Assembly (NCBI GenBank): GCA_027073945.1
Contig: JALTEL010000291.1
Location: forward strand, 1-8,240
Reading direction: 5' to 3'
Length of the DNA: 8,240 bases
Source of the DNA: Caldifarciminota bacterium
GTDB lineage: Bacteria > WOR-3 > Hydrothermia > UBA1063 > CAJXJZ01
Shown: piece after piece, positions 6,003 through 8,240 of the stretch
Position numbering within the stretch: position 1 is the first letter of the stretch
Layout of the letters: the number at the start of each line of letters is the position of its first letter
Notes under the pieces: model-generated
What the model saw: the letters and a program-made list of their open reading frames with translations, nothing else
Told to the model about the DNA's origin: nothing
Database searches by the model: none
Made by a program: the position numbers and the translations under genes

Positions 6003-7285
6003 TTGTCCCCTCCAAATGTAAAAAGTTTTCCTGCTTTCAAAACATATTTAACCACTCCCTGCAATCTCTGGCCGAGGAAGGGTGTATTATACGATTTTGA
6101 CTTCAAAAATGATTTATTCAAGATGAATTTCTTATTCGGGTCAAATATGACAATATCGGCGGATTTGCCTTTTTTAAGCACTCCTCTGTCATTTAAGCCG
6201 AACAACTCTGCAGGCTTGTTAGACACAGCTCTTATTAAATCGGTTAAACTTATCTTGCCCGATAGTACGAGTTTTGTGTACAGTAATGGGAAATAAAAAT
6301 CAAGCGAAATCATACCGTAAGGCGCTGTATCAAAATCGGTTTCTTTCTCATAAAATATATGGGGCGCATGGTCTGTTGCTATTATATCTATTGTTCCGTC
6401 TTTCAGATAATCCAGGAGGGCAACTCTGTCCCTATCCGCTCGCAATGGAGGATTGACTTTGTATATAGGAGAAAAGTTCATGATATCCTCCTCTGAAAGC
6501 AGGAGGTGATGCGGTGTTACTTCGCAACTGACATCAATGATGCTTTCTTTTGCATGCTTTATCAATGATGCACTGCCCTGTGTGGATACATGAGCTATGT
6601 GAAGTTTACCCCCTGTAAACTCTGCGAGTTTAATATCTCTAAAAACCGCTATTTCCTCCTGAACGTAAGGCTTTCCTGAAAGTCCCATTTTATAGGATAA
6701 TGTACTTTCATTGACAACACCGGTTGACAAACTCGTATCCTCTGCATGAGATATGATTCTTCTATTGAAAAATCTGCTGTATTCAAGGGCTCTTCTCATT
6801 ACAGCGCTATTTGCAACCCAGTCTCCGTCATCTGAAAATGCAATTGCACCTGCTTCCGACATGTCACCCATTTCGCTCAGTGTCTGTCCCTTTCTTTGCT
6901 TTGTGATTGTGCCTATTGGCAGCACTTCTGCATGCTCCGCGTCCCTGCTTCTTTTAATGATAAATTCCACAAGACTTCTGTTGTCAATGGGCGGTGTGGT
7001 GTTTGGCATAGCAAAGACAGTTGTTACACCTCCGTGTATGGCAGCCATTGCACCTGATTCTATGGTCTCTTTATACTCCTGTCCCGGCTCGCGCAGGTGA
7101 GCATGGGCATCTATAAAACCCGGGAAGATGAACATTCCTGTTGCATTAATTATGTAAGCCTCTTCATTGTCAATACGAGGCGCTATTTCACGTATTTTCC
7201 CTTTCTCAATCAAAACATCAAACTTACCGTCAAGATTACACGCTGGGTCAAACACGCGCCCGTTTTTTATAATTATTTTACTCAT
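5999..7285 (-). CDS. pyrC: Dihydroorotase, class I (PyrC)
   Basis: This is a zinc-dependent amidohydrolase that cyclises N-carbamoyl-L-aspartate to dihydroorotate, directly following the PyrB reaction. At 428 residues it has class I length, not the shorter E. coli-type class II. The metal-site residues all appear present: H61 and H63 in D-A-H-A-H-L-R-E-P-G-Q (59-69), D153 in S-D-D-G, H180 in S-H-A-E-D, H232 in A-H-V-S and D305 in A-T-D-H-A-P-H. The signature N-P-P-L-R is at 278-282. The N-terminal small beta domain (1-53) and the C-terminal K-G-K-S-A-D-I-V (372-379) are typical of the superfamily. The usual G-[IL]-x-G-L-E-T-A loop reads G-M-I-S-L-D-F (324-330), a modest deviation. In Aquifex, class I dihydroorotase works in a complex with PyrB; a similar complex here is inference from adjacency. 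It overlaps pyrB and the next gene by ATGA. Hydantoinase or allantoinase is unlikely given the motifs and the pyrB partner. Confidence 0.96.
   Translation of the reverse strand: MSKIIIKNGRVFDPACNLDGKFDVLIEKGKIREIAPRIDNEEAYIINATGMFIFPGFIDAHAHLREPGQEYKETIESGAMAAIHGGVTTVFAMPNTTPPIDNRSLVEFIIKRSRDAEHAEVLPIGTITKQRKGQTLSEMGDMSEAGAIAFSDDGDWVANSAVMRRALEYSRFFNRRIISHAEDTSLSTGVVNESTLSYKMGLSGKPYVQEEIAVFRDIKLAEFTGGKLHIAHVSTQGSASLIKHAKESIIDVSCEVTPHHLLLSEEDIMNFSPIYKVNPPLRADRDRVALLDYLKDGTIDIIATDHAPHIFYEKETDFDTAPYGMISLDFYFPLLYTKLVLSGKISLTDLIRAVSNKPAELFGLNDRGVLKKGKSADIVIFDPNKKFILNKSFLKSKSYNTPFLGQRLQGVVKYVLKAGKLFTFGGDK
6009..6013 (-). promoter_or_regulatory. Strong ribosome binding site for the TldE-like gene
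   Basis: GGAGG on the minus strand, continuing as GGGGACAA to the ATG at 6002, gives a 6-base spacing. It sits within the last codons of pyrC, where the Gly-Gly codons supply the purines. It is one of only two strong Shine-Dalgarno sites in the cluster and fixes the downstream start with confidence. Confidence 0.75.
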
Positions 7286-8211
7286 GATTCAACCTTTATA
7301 AAATGGTAAAGCACAGACATCCTCACTGCAACCCCATTTGTCACCTGATTTAATATTACATTTTTATTATTTCTTATAACGTTAAAATCCAATTCCACTC
7401 CCCAGTTTACAGGCCCGGGATGCATAACAATAGCGCCTTTTTTCACACGGGAAAGCTCTTGTTTTCCTATTGAGAAAAACTTTCTATACTCCCTTTCCGA
7501 GGGATAAAAGCTTTCGGAAATGCGCTCCCTTTGAATGCGAAGTCCCATAATGATGTCTTTGTCCTTTATTGCTCTGTTTTTATCATAAATTACACTTGCC
7601 CCAATACTCTCGAATGAAGGAGGCACCAGTGTCGGGGGACCAAACAGAGTTACCTGTGCTCCCAATTTCTTAAGACCGATAATATTGGACCTTGCAACTC
7701 TTGAATGCAGTACATCGCCTGCTATAAGCACTTTGAGACCTTTAATTTTACCAAACACCTCTCGCATGGTGAAAATATCAAGCAATGCCTGAGTCGGGTG
7801 CTCATGCATACCATCCCCTGCATTTATCACAGATGCTTCGGTATGCTGAGCCAGGAAATTTACAATGCCTGAAGAAGAATGGCGAATTACAAATGCATCT
7901 ATAGCCATTGCATCTATATTCTTTAGTGTGTCAAGTATGGTCTCTCCCTTCTGAATGGAACTGCTTTTGGATGATACGTTCACGCTGTCGGCGGAGAGCC
8001 TTTTTGCTGCAAGTTCAAAGGATGCCTGAGTTCTCGTTGAAGGTTCAAAAAACATAAATCCGATTGTTTTTCCTCTTAGGGTTGGCACCTTCTTTATGGA
8101 CCTTGTGAGTATCTCTTTCATGGATACTGCGGTATCGAGTATTGTAATTATTTCGTCTCTGCTCAAATTCTCTATCCCGAGCAAGTCCTTTTTTCTTATA
8201 CCTTTCTGCAT
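7282..8211 (-). CDS. pyrB: Aspartate carbamoyltransferase catalytic chain
   Basis: This enzyme joins carbamoyl phosphate and L-aspartate to make N-carbamoyl-L-aspartate, the committed step of pyrimidine synthesis in the cytoplasm. The 309-residue protein has the normal catalytic-chain length. In the N-terminal carbamoyl-phosphate domain are F-E-P-S-T-R-T (55-61), the S84/K88 loop ending in K-G-E (88-90) and H-P-T-Q (138-141). In the aspartate domain are R-I-Q-R-E-R (225-230) and H-P-G-P-V-N-W-G-V-E-L (264-274). The last motif argues for aspartate rather than ornithine transcarbamylase, which carries H-C-L-P. In many relatives the residue after V-N is Arg; here it is Trp270. No regulatory chain (pyrI) is visible. 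The ATG at 8211 has no Shine-Dalgarno sequence but follows a TATAAT box. The stop overlaps the pyrC start by 4 bases (ATGA), so the two pyrimidine enzymes should be made together. The upstream end of the operon may lie outside the window. Confidence 0.97.
   Translation of the reverse strand: MQKGIRKKDLLGIENLSRDEIITILDTAVSMKEILTRSIKKVPTLRGKTIGFMFFEPSTRTQASFELAAKRLSADSVNVSSKSSSIQKGETILDTLKNIDAMAIDAFVIRHSSSGIVNFLAQHTEASVINAGDGMHEHPTQALLDIFTMREVFGKIKGLKVLIAGDVLHSRVARSNIIGLKKLGAQVTLFGPPTLVPPSFESIGASVIYDKNRAIKDKDIIMGLRIQRERISESFYPSEREYRKFFSIGKQELSRVKKGAIVMHPGPVNWGVELDFNVIRNNKNVILNQVTNGVAVRMSVLYHFIKVES
7293..7297 (-). promoter_or_regulatory. Moderate ribosome binding site for pyrC
   Basis: AAAGG on the minus strand lies 7 bases before the pyrC ATG at 7285, inside the last codons of pyrB. 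It is a partial match to the Shine-Dalgarno consensus at proper spacing. It supports this start and suggests that pyrC translation does not depend only on termination-reinitiation at the ATGA overlap. Confidence 0.5.
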
Positions 8212-8218
8212 AGTTTTA

Positions 8219-8224
8219 ATTATA
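8219..8224 (-). promoter_or_regulatory. Candidate -10 box (TATAAT) upstream of pyrB
   Basis: On the minus strand a perfect TATAAT lies 7 bases before the A of the pyrB ATG. Transcription from it would begin at or next to the start codon, giving a leaderless or nearly leaderless pyrB message. This fits the absence of any purine-rich Shine-Dalgarno stretch before that ATG. The -35 region would lie beyond the window edge, so the promoter cannot be confirmed here. In AT-rich DNA a chance TATAAT is quite possible. An upstream gene could also run into this stretch, because two reading frames stay open until stops at or just after the box. Confidence 0.4.
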
Positions 8225-8240
8225 CACTCTTATATCTGGT

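Noticed and set aside
5883..6296. Open reading frame of 137 codons on the plus strand across the tldE-like/pyrC junction
   Set aside because: It is antisense to two confidently identified genes, and its translation shows no family motif. It is best explained as a shadow of their codon use.
5999..7285. Hydantoinase or allantoinase as an alternative for pyrC
   Set aside because: H-L-R-E-P-G-Q, N-P-P-L-R and A-T-D-H-A-P-H, together with the adjacent pyrB, point to dihydroorotase.
7282..8211. Ornithine carbamoyltransferase (argF) as an alternative for pyrB
   Set aside because: The C-terminal motif is H-P-G-P-V-N rather than H-C-L-P, R-I-Q-R-E-R matches aspartate carbamoyltransferase, and the next gene is dihydroorotase.
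1..8240. A defence system, phage element or other novel mobile module
   Set aside because: All nine genes fit housekeeping or envelope families, there are no repeats, integrase or transposase, and gene packing and base composition look uniform through the window.

Overview
The window is AT-rich (roughly 40% GC by eye) bacterial DNA. It is filled almost completely by one minus-strand gene cluster, read from position 8211 down to the left edge. Nine genes are visible: eight complete and one cut by the window edge. In transcription order they are pyrB (aspartate carbamoyltransferase), pyrC (class I dihydroorotase), a TldD/PmbA-family protein of the TldE type, a PorV/PorQ-like outer-membrane beta-barrel, smpB, two half-size M16 zinc-peptidase-family proteins, lepB (signal peptidase I) and the start of trmB (tRNA guanine-N7 methyltransferase). 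No tRNA, rRNA, CRISPR array, insertion sequence or repeat was seen, and no stretch of more than about 30 bases lies outside a gene.

The packing is extreme. Five successive junctions (pyrB/pyrC, pyrC/tldE-like, tldE-like/barrel, barrel/smpB, smpB/M16) are the same 4-base ATGA start-stop overlap. The two M16 genes overlap by 8 bases (ATGATTAA), the second M16 gene and lepB are 3 bases apart, and trmB appears to start inside the end of lepB. The genes are therefore almost certainly one transcription unit with coupled translation. Only a few starts (lepB and the tldE-like gene clearly, pyrC moderately) have a recognisable Shine-Dalgarno sequence. A TATAAT box 7 bases before the pyrB ATG suggests a promoter whose transcript could begin at the start codon itself.

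Functionally the first two genes catalyse consecutive steps of pyrimidine synthesis (carbamoyl phosphate + aspartate -> carbamoyl-aspartate -> dihydroorotate). The rest mixes translation quality control (smpB), tRNA modification (trmB), protein export (lepB), peptide/protein processing (the M16 pair and the TldE-like protein) and an envelope barrel. The two M16 proteins look like complementary halves of one enzyme: the first keeps HxxEH but has lost the Arg/Tyr pair, and the second keeps Arg/Tyr but has lost HxxEH.

The organism is a diderm bacterium, because it encodes an outer-membrane barrel whose C-terminal G-E-x-G-x-x-H pattern recalls PorV/PorQ-like proteins. These are common in the FCB group and in uncultured lineages such as WOR-3 and Cloacimonadota. 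This placement is an inference of low to moderate confidence. Most of the window is ordinary housekeeping content. The points most worth following up are the split-site M16 pair, the unexplained barrel between the TldE-like gene and smpB, and the possibly leaderless start of the cluster.
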